Origin: Paenibacillus taihuensis
Lineage (GTDB): Bacteria > Bacillota > Bacilli > Paenibacillales > Paenibacillaceae
Assembly: GCF_003386535.1 (NCBI RefSeq)
Contig: NZ_QTTN01000004.1
Location: 124,001 to 188,000 of the forward strand
Direction: 5' to 3'
DNA: 64,000 nucleotides
Shown piece after piece: positions 50,289 through 58,970 of the stretch (position 1 is its first letter; every line of letters starts with the position of its first letter). Made by a program: the position numbers and the translations under genes. The notes under the pieces are model-generated. The model saw only the letters and a list, made by a program, of their open reading frames with translations. It had not been told where the DNA came from and did no database searches.

Positions 50289-52041
50289 CAATTTCTCCTT
50301 TGTCTTCTTGTAGTAGGAATGAAAAAGCGACTCCGTTCCCGGTATTAACAACCCCGTAAATACTACCGTGCAGCTCCAAAATATGTTTGACTATAGCCAG
50401 CCCTAGGCCGGTTCCGCCGGATTTGCGGTCGCGCGAACGCTCTGCCCTGTAGAACTGATCCCAAATCCGGCTCAGATCTTCTTCCGCAATTGAAGGACCG
50501 GTATTCTCCACGATGGTTTTAATGGTTGCGCCTTCTGCCATTTCCATTTCTATAACGATTGTACTATCAGGCACGGCGTACCGAATCGCATTGCTGAGCA
50601 GATTGAGCAAGACTTGTTCGAGCCGTTTACGATCCGCATTAACGTACAGCTCCTCTTCTCTGTCCTGTCGAAGTCTTAGCAACAGATGTTTTATCTCCAG
50701 CTGCTGCGTGAAGGAGCCCGTGACTTCTCTCATGAGCTCGGTTAAGGAAAACCGTTCTATCTTCAGCTGGATGGCCTTCACTTCGAATTTGGAAAGCTCC
50801 AGCATATCCATAATAAGTGCGTTCATCCGGTCAGTCTCGTTAACGATCAAGGCGAGGTAACGTTCTTTTTTGTCATCCGCTACCCCATCTTGCAGCCCCT
50901 CCGCAAACCCTTTTACAATGCCAAGCGGTGTTTTCAGCTCGTGAGATATGTTCGCTACCAGTTCTTTGCGTAGTTGCTCGGATCTCTGTTTTTCTCTCAT
51001 GTCTTCCTGCAGCTGTTCGTTAGCAAGCCTAAGCTCATGAAGTGCCAAATCCAGGTTTTGGGATAAGGTGTTCATATTCTTCGATAACTCTCCGAATTCG
51101 TCCTTGGAACGAATCTCCGGATGATCGGTGAAATCAAGCATGGCGAGCCGTGCGGCCGAGCGATTAAGAGTCAACAGTGGGCGCGAGACTATTCTCGAAT
51201 AGATCAGCGACAACGCAAGAACAAGTGCAAGGATAACCGGCGCCAAGTAAATGACGTACTTTTTCAAAATATTAACGGCTTCTCCTACCGGCTGAAGTGA
51301 AGCCATGACGAACATATAATGTTCATCTTGTTCTGTATCGGTAAGGAATTTTACGAGTACGGCATACTCGACTCCGCTCCATGGATCCTTCCATTCGCTC
51401 GATACCGTCTCTCCCGCATGCAGTCGGGGCAAGTATTTCTCCACCGATGCAGTCCAATCCTGTAAGGCTTCGTCGACAAGCGCATCCTGGTATAGAGGAT
51501 TGAACGACCGCTGCTCCGGCAACAAAAACTCCAATACCTTTCCTTTAATCCGTACTAAACCTTGATCAAGTGGTGCGGAGTTATCGGGCCAGAAGGCAAT
51601 TGGGTGAAGCACCGTATCCTTCTCGTCCATGAAAATCCCATCCACAACCATATTGTCGTCAAGCGATACGCCTCGCGGAATGGTATTGATTGTTGCACCC
51701 GCTGTTGGGATCGGAACGGTAATGATCTTTGCACCTGACTGAAGTTTTACATAATACGGATTTAAGTTGGCTTTGTTAAAGCTTTTATTCAGCACGACGG
51801 AGCTAGTATCATTCTGATTCATGAACTTCCCGAGCAGATTAGAAAGCTCCCTTTCATTTCCCTTTACCTCGTTATACTGATCGTTTACGCGATTGATAGA
51901 CGATTCCAGCTGATGAATCCGGGACATCCGGTAAAACCGTTCAAAGAATAACCCTTCTGCCAGCATGACTAGGGTAAAGATAAACAAAATGAAGGCAGAC
52001 GTGATGACGAACAACTTGAGGACTACGCCATGTCTTCTCAT
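50278..52041 (-). CDS. Membrane sensor histidine kinase
   Basis: 587 residues. Helix 1 at 8-30, a large outside sensor (31-260), helix 2 at 262-284, HAMP to about 335, HisKA with His 367 in NISHELKTPLG and HATPase with NAIRY, ENTGPSI and GGTGLGLAI. The outside domain contains two segments that could form a double Cache/PAS-like fold. Follows the regulator gene by two bases and is coupled to the lipoprotein gene. Confidence 0.95.
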   Translation of the reverse strand: MRRHGVVLKLFVITSAFILFIFTLVMLAEGLFFERFYRMSRIHQLESSINRVNDQYNEVKGNERELSNLLGKFMNQNDTSSVVLNKSFNKANLNPYYVKLQSGAKIITVPIPTAGATINTIPRGVSLDDNMVVDGIFMDEKDTVLHPIAFWPDNSAPLDQGLVRIKGKVLEFLLPEQRSFNPLYQDALVDEALQDWTASVEKYLPRLHAGETVSSEWKDPWSGVEYAVLVKFLTDTEQDEHYMFVMASLQPVGEAVNILKKYVIYLAPVILALVLALSLIYSRIVSRPLLTLNRSAARLAMLDFTDHPEIRSKDEFGELSKNMNTLSQNLDLALHELRLANEQLQEDMREKQRSEQLRKELVANISHELKTPLGIVKGFAEGLQDGVADDKKERYLALIVNETDRMNALIMDMLELSKFEVKAIQLKIERFSLTELMREVTGSFTQQLEIKHLLLRLRQDREEELYVNADRKRLEQVLLNLLSNAIRYAVPDSTIVIEMEMAEGATIKTIVENTGPSIAEEDLSRIWDQFYRAERSRDRKSGGTGLGLAIVKHILELHGSIYGVVNTGNGVAFSFLLQEDKGEIDDE

Positions 52042-52043
52042 GC

Positions 52044-52718
52044 TTATGACTCAAACCTGTAACCGGATCGGATAACGGTCGCAATCAGCTTGCCGGAATC
52101 CCCAAGCTTGGCTCTTAATTTCTTGACATGCGTGTCCACGGTTCGCAAATCTCCAAGATACTCGTATCCCCATACCGCATTCAGAATAAATTCGCGTGAC
52201 AGAACTTTGCCTTCATGCTTGATCAGGAACAACAGCAGATCGTATTCCTTGGGCGACAGGTTAATGAGTTGCCCTGCCACCGTAACCGTATGAGCATCCC
52301 GATTTACCGATAATTCACCGTACTCCAGAAGCTCCGCTTCCCGCCCTACCGTTCGTTCTGTTCGCTTCATTAAAGCGTTTGCTCGGGCAACCAGCACCCT
52401 CGGGCTTAGCGGCTTCGTTACGTATTCGTCAGCTCCCAGTTCAAAGCCCATCAATTGATCTTCGTCCTCTGCCCTTGCCGTAATCATAATAATAGGTATG
52501 TCCGATTTCTCGCGGATCCGTCTGCATACGGGCCAGCCGTCCATCTCCGGCATCATAATGTCTAAGACAACCAAGTCGACAGAGATTTGCTCGAACAACT
52601 CTAGCGCAACCTTTCCGTTCTCTGCTTCATGGACATCCCATTGCTCTTTTCTAAAATAATCCGTTATAAATTCCCGCATGAGAATATCGTCTTCCACTAA
52701 TAAAATGCTTCGCTTCAT
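52044..52718 (-). CDS. OmpR/PhoB-type response regulator
   Basis: 224 residues. Receiver with acidic pair LLVEDD, phosphorylated Asp in LVVLDIMMPEMDGWP near residue 52, Thr in MITARAED and Lys in YVTKPLSP; winged-helix domain with LSPKEYDLLLFLIKHEGKVLSREFILNAVWGY ... RTVDTHVKKLRAKLG. Start 52718 follows GAGGCGGG. Partner of the kinase downstream. Whether it could also read the 11-bp repeat arrays at the left of the window cannot be told. Confidence 0.96.
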   Translation of the reverse strand: MKRSILLVEDDILMREFITDYFRKEQWDVHEAENGKVALELFEQISVDLVVLDIMMPEMDGWPVCRRIREKSDIPIIMITARAEDEDQLMGFELGADEYVTKPLSPRVLVARANALMKRTERTVGREAELLEYGELSVNRDAHTVTVAGQLINLSPKEYDLLLFLIKHEGKVLSREFILNAVWGYEYLGDLRTVDTHVKKLRAKLGDSGKLIATVIRSGYRFES

Positions 52719-52911
52719 TTGAATCCCGCCTCTTTCTGGCAAAGGTTCCTTTGACACTTGCGGAACCGCAATGGTATATCACAGGTTTACCCGAAATTCG
52801 GCATTCTTATCATTCATTCGCACCTCCATTTGCTCTACAAGTTGAAGTATAGGTGGTTCGTGTGTCCAATGTGTGTATTCGATATGGATTCTTGGAGAAA
52901 CCTGCACATAG

Positions 52912-52938
52912 AAAAAAGCCGCGAATATGGCGGCTTTT
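52912..52938 (-). terminator. Terminator of the COG3044 ATPase gene
   Basis: AAAAGCCGCC ATATTC GCGGCTTTTT on the minus strand; it starts at the stop codon. Confidence 0.85.
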
Positions 52939-54658
52939 ACTCATACACCGGAGAACTCATCCTGGAGAAAGAAAACAAAACGTCGTGCAATGTGGGTAAT
53001 TCCAGGTCATGAGGAATGTCGAAGCTGTTGGAATATATGGCATCAAGCCCTTGTTCGGAGAGAAAGGCGAATACTTCTTGAACGGAACGGTATAGATTAA
53101 ATTTCGGCTCCCTCGTCCGGTTGGCCAAATATCGGATAATATATGCAATTGTCGCTAATTGCTGTTGTGAAATGATCGTATCCAAGCGAGAAACATCCAC
53201 CGTATCTGTGCCCAGATGAATCGTATTAGTGCCGACATTCACATATTCAAAGATCCGATTACTCTCCGCATCTCTTTTGAAGGTGGAAAGAGAGTCTGTT
53301 TTCACCCATCTCTCCAGCTTCCACTGTACCTCATGCTCATCTTCTCTTTCGTAGAATTCATATGAATGTTGTCTGAACGGCTTTAACTCGCTATTAAAGT
53401 TATGCAGGGTATAGTTTTTCATCATGTATACATGATCAGCCAAATCCAGATATTCACTGGTTCCGCCGATAATAAGAATGGTCGAAACCCCCGCTTTGTT
53501 ATACAAATGACGGACGCGATCCGTAAAAGGGACGATGGGATCATCTTGAATAATTTGCTTCATGCGGGAATCGCGTATCATAAAGTTGGTTGCTGTTCGG
53601 TCTTCATCAATCAGCAATGCTCTGCATCCGAAGGATACGGCCTCGACAATATTGGCCGCTTGCGAGGTGCTTCCGCTGGCATGATTGGAATGAAAAGCCT
53701 TGGTATTGGAATGCGGAATATCCCGTATAAAAGGCGTAATGTCCAGGGAAGTTACGCTCCGACCATCCTCTGCAATGATTTTGCAGCTTCTCTCTTCGGT
53801 TATGCAGTATTCGCGCCCATCCCCCAGAACATGATTGTAAATGCCCGATAGCATACTGTCTAAAAGAGTGCTTTTCCCCGAGTAGCCTCCTCCAGTTATA
53901 ACGGTAACGCCTTCGGCAACCCCCATTCCTTTAATAACAAAGCCGTCCGATAATGTAAATTCGATTTCATCTTCAGTCGGGGAAATAAAGGGAACGGCCT
54001 TGCCTAGCGGTTTGTCTCCTTTCCCCCGTGGGAGAACACTGTTGTTGGCTATAAAACATACCAGCTTCCGTTCCTGCAATAAACCCCTGATCTCCATCTG
54101 TCTTCGATACACGGTGTTAAATTGAACGCAGGCATCATTGTCGAAGAAGTCAACAAAGTCTTTGATCGCCTTTCCTAATTCCTTCCTCACGATCTTGACG
54201 GACAATTTGCCTGCAACAACATTCCGTTTCTCCATCATGTGCACAGGGAAACGGATGACCAACGCAAGATTCAGCATGTCATCTTTAAAAAAACAGCTGT
54301 TGCGGACAATGACTTTTTGGTTAGGTTCATGAACGTATATTTTGCCCGTGAATTTCTCTTTCCCCGTCTTATGTTCTTGTGCCAAATCTATCTTTTCGAT
54401 AAGAGAAACAAAAGCCCGCAAACAAAAGTCGGCCGTTGATGCATCTAAAGTTCTGTCGCGGCGTTCAAGGCTTAACAGCTGGGCGGGAATCTGAAGCGTA
54501 AACTTTACAAATTCAGGTTTTGATTTATGCGTTTCATTGCAAACTATCGTGACTCCATTGTATGAATAAACGTTATCGTTTTTATATAAGGCTCTTAATG
54601 AAGTCACATCGGAGAGATCACATGAGCCTAATAATTTGATGAGTCTGTTTATAGCCAT
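52937..54658 (-). CDS. Predicted ABC-class ATPase (COG3044, ABC_ATPase family)
   Basis: 573 residues, the family length. P-loop GGGYSGKSTLLDSML near residue 260, switch Asp/Glu segment CRALLIDEDRTATNFMIRD near 345, and IIGGTSEYLDLADHVYMMKNY near 400. The N-terminal third (IPAQLLSLERRDRTLDASTADFCLRAF) is family-specific. These soluble ATPases have no known role; they carry an ABC-like core but no typical signature. AGGAGG precedes the ATG. Confidence 0.9.
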   Translation of the reverse strand: MAINRLIKLLGSCDLSDVTSLRALYKNDNVYSYNGVTIVCNETHKSKPEFVKFTLQIPAQLLSLERRDRTLDASTADFCLRAFVSLIEKIDLAQEHKTGKEKFTGKIYVHEPNQKVIVRNSCFFKDDMLNLALVIRFPVHMMEKRNVVAGKLSVKIVRKELGKAIKDFVDFFDNDACVQFNTVYRRQMEIRGLLQERKLVCFIANNSVLPRGKGDKPLGKAVPFISPTEDEIEFTLSDGFVIKGMGVAEGVTVITGGGYSGKSTLLDSMLSGIYNHVLGDGREYCITEERSCKIIAEDGRSVTSLDITPFIRDIPHSNTKAFHSNHASGSTSQAANIVEAVSFGCRALLIDEDRTATNFMIRDSRMKQIIQDDPIVPFTDRVRHLYNKAGVSTILIIGGTSEYLDLADHVYMMKNYTLHNFNSELKPFRQHSYEFYEREDEHEVQWKLERWVKTDSLSTFKRDAESNRIFEYVNVGTNTIHLGTDTVDVSRLDTIISQQQLATIAYIIRYLANRTREPKFNLYRSVQEVFAFLSEQGLDAIYSNSFDIPHDLELPTLHDVLFSFSRMSSPVYE

Positions 54659-54793
54659 TCGCCTCCTGTTGTTTATGGCTATAATTGTGACATCTCCCCC
54701 ATTTCATTACAAAGTAACTTTTATATTTAACTGTTTTTTATCAGCATGTTCCTGGAGAAACCGTTTAGAAATAAAAAAAAGACCGCTTAATAC

Positions 54794-54819
54794 AAAAAGC
54801 CGCGATTTTCGCGGCCTTT
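54794..54819 (-). terminator. Second hairpin of the dispersed GCCGCGA type
   Basis: GCCGCGA AAA TCGCGGC followed on the minus strand by TTTTTGTATT; same core as in the 56-bp repeats but without the conserved flank. Confidence 0.7.
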
Positions 54820-54896
54820 GCCCCCTGCTTACTCATTATTCTATCAGCTTAGCGTACTGAGCCAGATTCTCCTGATGAGTTATTACGCTAACAAGT

Positions 54897-54928
54897 TAAA
54901 GAGCCATCCTTTGCGGATGGCCCCTTTT
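54897..54928 (-). terminator. Terminator of the aldo/keto reductase-epimerase operon
   Basis: GGCCATCC GCAAA GGATGGCTC stem followed on the minus strand by TTTAACTTG. Confidence 0.8.
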
Positions 54929-54968
54929 CCGATCTGATATTCCCTTTCACATCTCGCTTCATGATTAG

Positions 54969-55985
54969 CTATTCTGATATGGATGCTGCAGCCAATTGCA
55001 ATGCATGAATCACTTTATCGCACCACTGATCAAATTCTATATCTTCTTTCTGATGCTCGGGATGGCTTAGTATGTAATCCACCGTTTGCTTAATCCCTTG
55101 ATCAAAGCGAGTTGTTGCTACAAATCCCGGAACGAGTCTTTTCACCTTAGAATTATCGAAGACAACGGAATTCGCCTTATCTCCAATCAGCCCGCCTCGA
55201 TAATCCTGCTTGCTGCAAGCAGCCAGAAACTCAGATGAAACATGGACGGCTTGAAGCTTTACCCCAAGAGCATCGGCTATCGCCTCGTAAACTTGATTCC
55301 AAGTGACGGTTTCATCGGAAGTAATGTGCACCGATTCCCCGATTGCATGAATATTGCCCATTAAACCGATGAAGCCCTTCGCAAAATCGCGATTGTGCGT
55401 CATCGTCCAAAGCGAAGTTCCGTCTCCATGGATAATCACAGGTTTGTTTTCCAACATACGTTTTGCTACCTGCCAGCTTCCATTTGCGCCATGTACGCCA
55501 AGTGGTATGGAGCGCTCATCATAGGTGTGACTAGGTCTTACAATTGTGATTGGGAAGCCATTTTCACGGTATTTCTTCATCAAATATTCTTCGCAGGCGA
55601 TCTTGTTTCTTGAATATTCCCAATATGGATTAGAAAGCGGCGTGCTTTCTGTAATGCGATAATCCGATAGAGGTTTTTGGTAAGCAGAAGCGGAACTAAT
55701 GAAAATAAACTGCTTCGTTTTACCATGGAACAACCGGAAGTCTCTTTCCAATTGCGCGGGATGAAAAGCGATAAAATCCGCTACGACATCAAAGTTCAAG
55801 TGACGGATAAGCTGCGATACTTGTTCCTCATCGTTAATATCTGCTTGAAGGATTTTTACGTTATCAGGGAGGCTCTCATTTCGATTGCCTCTATTAAGGA
55901 GATAGATGTCACACCCATCTTCTGATAACTGTTTGGTGATTGCCGAACTAATCGTTCCCGTACCTCCGATAAACAAAGCCTTCAT
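54969..55985 (-). CDS. NAD(P)-dependent epimerase/dehydratase (extended SDR)
   Basis: 338 residues. Cofactor loop ALFIGGTGTISSAI at the N-terminus, ISSASAYQK near 110, YSRNKIACEEYL with the Tyr-x-x-x-Lys site near 140, and IVRPSHTYDER near 160. It resembles plant-type chloroplast stem-loop-binding epimerases, common in Paenibacillus. Substrate is probably a nucleotide sugar or polyol. ATG 55985 follows AGGAGG; 17 bases after the aldo/keto reductase gene, so an operon. Confidence 0.9.
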   Translation of the reverse strand: MKALFIGGTGTISSAITKQLSEDGCDIYLLNRGNRNESLPDNVKILQADINDEEQVSQLIRHLNFDVVADFIAFHPAQLERDFRLFHGKTKQFIFISSASAYQKPLSDYRITESTPLSNPYWEYSRNKIACEEYLMKKYRENGFPITIVRPSHTYDERSIPLGVHGANGSWQVAKRMLENKPVIIHGDGTSLWTMTHNRDFAKGFIGLMGNIHAIGESVHITSDETVTWNQVYEAIADALGVKLQAVHVSSEFLAACSKQDYRGGLIGDKANSVVFDNSKVKRLVPGFVATTRFDQGIKQTVDYILSHPEHQKEDIEFDQWCDKVIHALQLAAASISE

Positions 55986-56002
55986 ATCACATCTACCTCC
56001 TG

Positions 56003-56971
56003 CTAGTTGTAAAAATTGCGAATCCAACGGTTTGCTTTCAGCTTCTCGATGTACTCCTTCGATAGTCCATGTCCATCCCCTACCAAGCAGTTGCGCTCTA
56101 CATTGACAACGGATCTCATGCCTGGAATGACACTAGAAACAGCAGGATGACTCAAAACATAGCGCAATGCAGTTTCAGCGATTTGCTCAACTGGAATTTG
56201 AAGATTAGCAGCAATCTCATTCACTCGCTCATATACTTCCTGTTTACGATCCCCATGGAAATAATGATTTCGGAAATCTCCTTCTTCGAAAGTTGTTTCC
56301 GGTGTAATTCTGCCCGTTAAACCGCCTTCATCTAGCGGCACTCGGACAATGACGCCGACATTATTCTGTATGCACGCAGTGAACAAGCGGTCTTCCGGGC
56401 TTTGATCGAAAATATTGTAAATGACCTGCACCGTATCCACCACACCGGTTTCAATTAGCTTGATCGCATTCTCTGGTTGATGATCGTTAATGGATATGCC
56501 GAAGAAACGGATTTTTCCTTGTTCCTTTAGTTTCTGAACCGCCTCCAGCCAATCCCCTTGATTTACCCATTCGTCCGACCAAACGTGGAGCTGCTGGACA
56601 TCGATTGTTTCCAAACCGAGGTTTTTCAAACTCTGTTCCGTACATGCAATAACATGTTCCGCTGGAAAGGTTTGTTCCACAGGGACTCCAGCTTGAGCAG
56701 GCCATTGACCGTTTTTTGGCGGAATTTTGGTTGCCGCATAGATATTCTCTGAACGCTGCCTGATGACTTGTCCCACAAGAGATTCACTATGTCCATTGCC
56801 GTAACCAAGTGCCGTATCGATAAAATTCAATCCCAGATCAATTGCCCGATTTAGAGCGATGATAGACTCGTCGTCATTCGCCCCAATCCAGCTGGATTTG
56901 CCGATTCCCCATGCTCCGTAGCCTATTTCAGATACTTGCAGGCCTGTTTTGCCGAGTGTTCTATAATTCAT
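56003..56971 (-). CDS. Aldo/keto reductase
   Basis: 322 residues. [23 protein letters not shown] at the N-terminus, catalytic Asp/Tyr in [14 protein letters not shown], Lys in [11 protein letters not shown] and His replaced by the QLHVWSDEW segment near 125. [12 protein letters not shown] marks the cofactor end. Belongs to the YhdN/IolS-like group. ATG 56971 follows GGAGGAG. Works with the epimerase downstream in an unknown sugar or polyol conversion. Confidence 0.92.
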   Translation of the reverse strand: MNYRTLGKTGLQVSEIGYGAWGIGKSSWIGANDDESIIALNRAIDLGLNFIDTALGYGNGHSESLVGQVIRQRSENIYAATKIPPKNGQWPAQAGVPVEQTFPAEHVIACTEQSLKNLGLETIDVQQLHVWSDEWVNQGDWLEAVQKLKEQGKIRFFGISINDHQPENAIKLIETGVVDTVQVIYNIFDQSPEDRLFTACIQNNVGVIVRVPLDEGGLTGRITPETTFEEGDFRNHYFHGDRKQEVYERVNEIAANLQIPVEQIAETALRYVLSHPAVSSVIPGMRSVVNVERNCLVGDGHGLSKEYIEKLKANRWIRNFYN

Positions 56972-57129
56972 GCAAAGCTCCTCCTCATAGATCAAATCAA
57001 TTCATCAGTTTCTCATGAGCATTATAGCAAAGAACATAGGGATGCTTAAGTACGGAAATAGTGTTTAGTTGGTTACCTTAAAGTAACTAGAGACGCGTTG
57101 GCAATGACATGTTATGTATGACAAGAAAT

Positions 57130-57154
57130 CAAAAAGACGCTCAAATAGAGCGCC
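57130..57154 (-). terminator. Terminator behind the permease fragment
   Basis: GGCGCTC TATTT GAGCGTC followed on the minus strand by TTTTTGATTTC. Confidence 0.75.
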
Positions 57155-57180
57155 ATTAAGATAATCGTATACACGCACGC

Positions 57181-57690
57181 TTATTCCTTCACGCTTCCCA
57201 GCGTCATGCCGCTCATGAAGTACCGCTGCAGAAACGGATATACACACAGCACCGGCACCATGCCGAGGAAAATCTGCGCCGCGCGAACCGACCGGACGTT
57301 CAGCTTCGATAACAAGAGCAGCATCGAGGGGTCGGATATGGAAGACATATCCATACGGACGACGATCGTCTGCAAGTAGCTGGCTAGCGGATAGTGGCTC
57401 AGATCGTTCATATAGATCAGTCCATTGAACCATTCGTTCCAGTGCGAGACGATCGCGAACAGCGTAACGGTAGCAATCGAGGGCATCGAGAGCGGGATGA
57501 TGATCCGCCAGAGTGTCTGCCAATACCCGGCGCCGTCAATGAACGCCGACTCCGATAGTTCCTTCGGCAAGCCTCTGAAGAAGTTGAGCATCAAGATAAC
57601 GTTGAAGATCGGCAGCGCTCCCGGCAGCACAAGCGCCCAGATGCTGTCGAGCAGGTGCAGATTTCGCACGAACATATAGGTCGGTCCCTG
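57181..57690 (-). pseudogene. 3' fragment of a carbohydrate ABC transporter permease (YtcP/LplC type)
   Basis: About 165 residues corresponding to the C-terminal half of the permease: LLDSIWALVLPGALPIFNVILMLNFFRGLPKELSESAFIDGAGYWQTLWRIIIPLSMPS with the EAA-type loop, ending in the typical FLQRYFMSGMTLGSVKE. The N-terminal helices are missing; instead the DNA joins a decayed SLH gene in another frame near 57690. No partner permease or binding protein is nearby, so it is a leftover. Confidence 0.85.
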
Positions 57691-58250
57691 CTGACGCCGA
57701 TGGCGTTCTTGATCCAGTTCGACATCTCGCGATAATCGCGATAGGACTGCGCATGATCAGAAGTTTTGCCTGCAAGACTCAGCGTTCTAAGAAGGGATAC
57801 GGCCGCTTCTTCCCGGTTTACCGGATCGTTGGGGGCGAAAATAACCGTCGTATCCGGTAAGAATGTTGGCTGACGAGACCAGCTTGACGAATCCGTTGTA
57901 CCACGCGTCTTCGGCCACATCTTTGTAATTCGCAGCCCCGCTATCCTGGTAGCCGAACAATTCACGAGGAGCGCAGCCCACTCTGCCCTTGTGATCGGCT
58001 TGTTCGGGTCCGTTACCGGGTTCGACAAAATGTTGAAATACCCGGCCTTGGACCATTTGTTCAACGCATTGGCCGCCCAATGCCCTCCATAACCGGAGCC
58101 TGCTGCAACACTCTGAATGGACGGTGACGATGCAACTCCGGATCCGCCTGAAACATCGGAACCCGCTGCGAAGACTTGCGTTGCCATCAGCGTACTTAAC
58201 AAAAAGCTGATAAGCGGCAAGCGCTTCATTACCGGCAATCCTCTTCTCAT
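57691..58250 (-). pseudogene. Decayed SLH-domain surface protein gene, truncated at its 3' end
   Basis: Starts at ATG 58250 after GGGAGG, with a good signal peptide (LPLISFLLSTLMATQVFAAGS). The first SLH motif (GGHWAANALNKWSKAGYFNI ... ITRAEWAALLVN) is in one frame, the second (LFGYQDSGAANYKDVAEDAWYNGFVKLVSSANILTGYDGYF) in another, then the original frame returns (APNDPVNREEAAVSLLRTL). One T is missing in a TT run near 57960 and one C is extra in a C5 run near 57830. The gene then runs into the permease fragment. Confidence 0.85.
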
Positions 58251-58408
58251 TACTCATCCTCCCGCATGCAAATAGTAGTGCAGGCATTGCTGCAACAATT
58301 TAATTATAAGAGTCCTAGGAATGGAAGATATATCAAGATTTTTCTATTGATAGCACTTTCATATCTGATCTGCAGGAGGCGAGTGGACAAGAGTTTGTAC
58401 CCTTAAAA

Positions 58409-58438
58409 TAAAAAAACCGCGTAAAAACGCGGAATTTA
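58409..58438 (-). terminator. Terminator of the 116-residue ORF
   Basis: CCGCGT TTTT ACGCGG stem followed on the minus strand by TTTTTTTATT. Confidence 0.8.
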
Positions 58439-58454
58439 AGAGCTGCGGAGTTAC

Positions 58455-58805
58455 TCATACCAGTCTTGTTAATTCACTGTTGATTACTCGATGTGCGGCA
58501 ACGAAACGATCTTTCGGACTAATCCCAAACGATGCAAATTGCACCTTTCGTTGATTAGAAATAAATTGGACTTCATACTGCTTCGTATTTCCAACAAAAA
58601 AACTATTATATGCGGAGGCGTTCGGTTTCACAGTAAACGCAACGTTATGAATCAATTTCTTCCTTCCGTTTAATGCATACACTTTGATTCTTACTTTCGC
58701 ATTCTCATGTTGATTCTGATTTAACGAGTTTACAACAATATCTTTGGATACCGTCCTATCTTTCTCCGTCAAATTATTCAGAGGTCCAGTCGTATATTTA
58801 CGAAC
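58455..58805 (-). CDS. Uncharacterised 116-residue protein
   Basis: No family recognised. Basic, no signal peptide or helix long enough for the membrane. The pattern DIVVNSLNQNQHENAKVRIKVYALNGRKKLIHNVAFTVKPNASAYNSFFV suggests a small beta sandwich like those in filament- or exosporium-associated proteins of Bacillales; this is only an impression. ATG 58805 with GGGGAAG upstream is preferred; ATG 58823 is possible. Monocistronic. Confidence 0.65.
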   Translation of the reverse strand, partial: VRKYTTGPLNNLTEKDRTVSKDIVVNSLNQNQHENAKVRIKVYALNGRKKLIHNVAFTVKPNASAYNSFFVGNTKQYEVQFISNQRKVQFASFGISPKDRFVAAHRVINSELTRLV

Positions 58806-58926
58806 CATCCCTACTTCCCCTTTCATAAACAAGATATCGTGAGCAAAATCATCCCGCTGTCATATCTTATTTATTCAGGTGTTTATCTGATTGGACGAAT
58901 CTGGCGAATCTCCCTCGTTAGCGCAA

Positions 58927-58962
58927 TGAAAATGGAGCAGCTGCGGATTGCAAGCTGCCCCA
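58927..58962 (-). terminator. Terminator of the PBP2 gene
   Basis: GGGGCAGCT / AGCTGCTCC stem followed on the minus strand by ATTTTCATT. Confidence 0.6.
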
Positions 58963-58970
58963 TCTGATAC

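Larger units (their letters stand above)
54659..54968. other. Intergenic stretch with two tandem terminators
   Basis: 310 bases. On the minus strand the epimerase terminator (54897-54928) is followed by a second hairpin (54794-54819) of the dispersed type, then AT-rich sequence that should hold the ATPase promoter. No ORF seen. Confidence 0.5.

Noticed and set aside
57065-57523. Minus-strand ORF of 152 codons over the permease fragment
   Set aside because: It is the shifted frame of the permease remnant; the permease frame is family-like to the end, this one is not.
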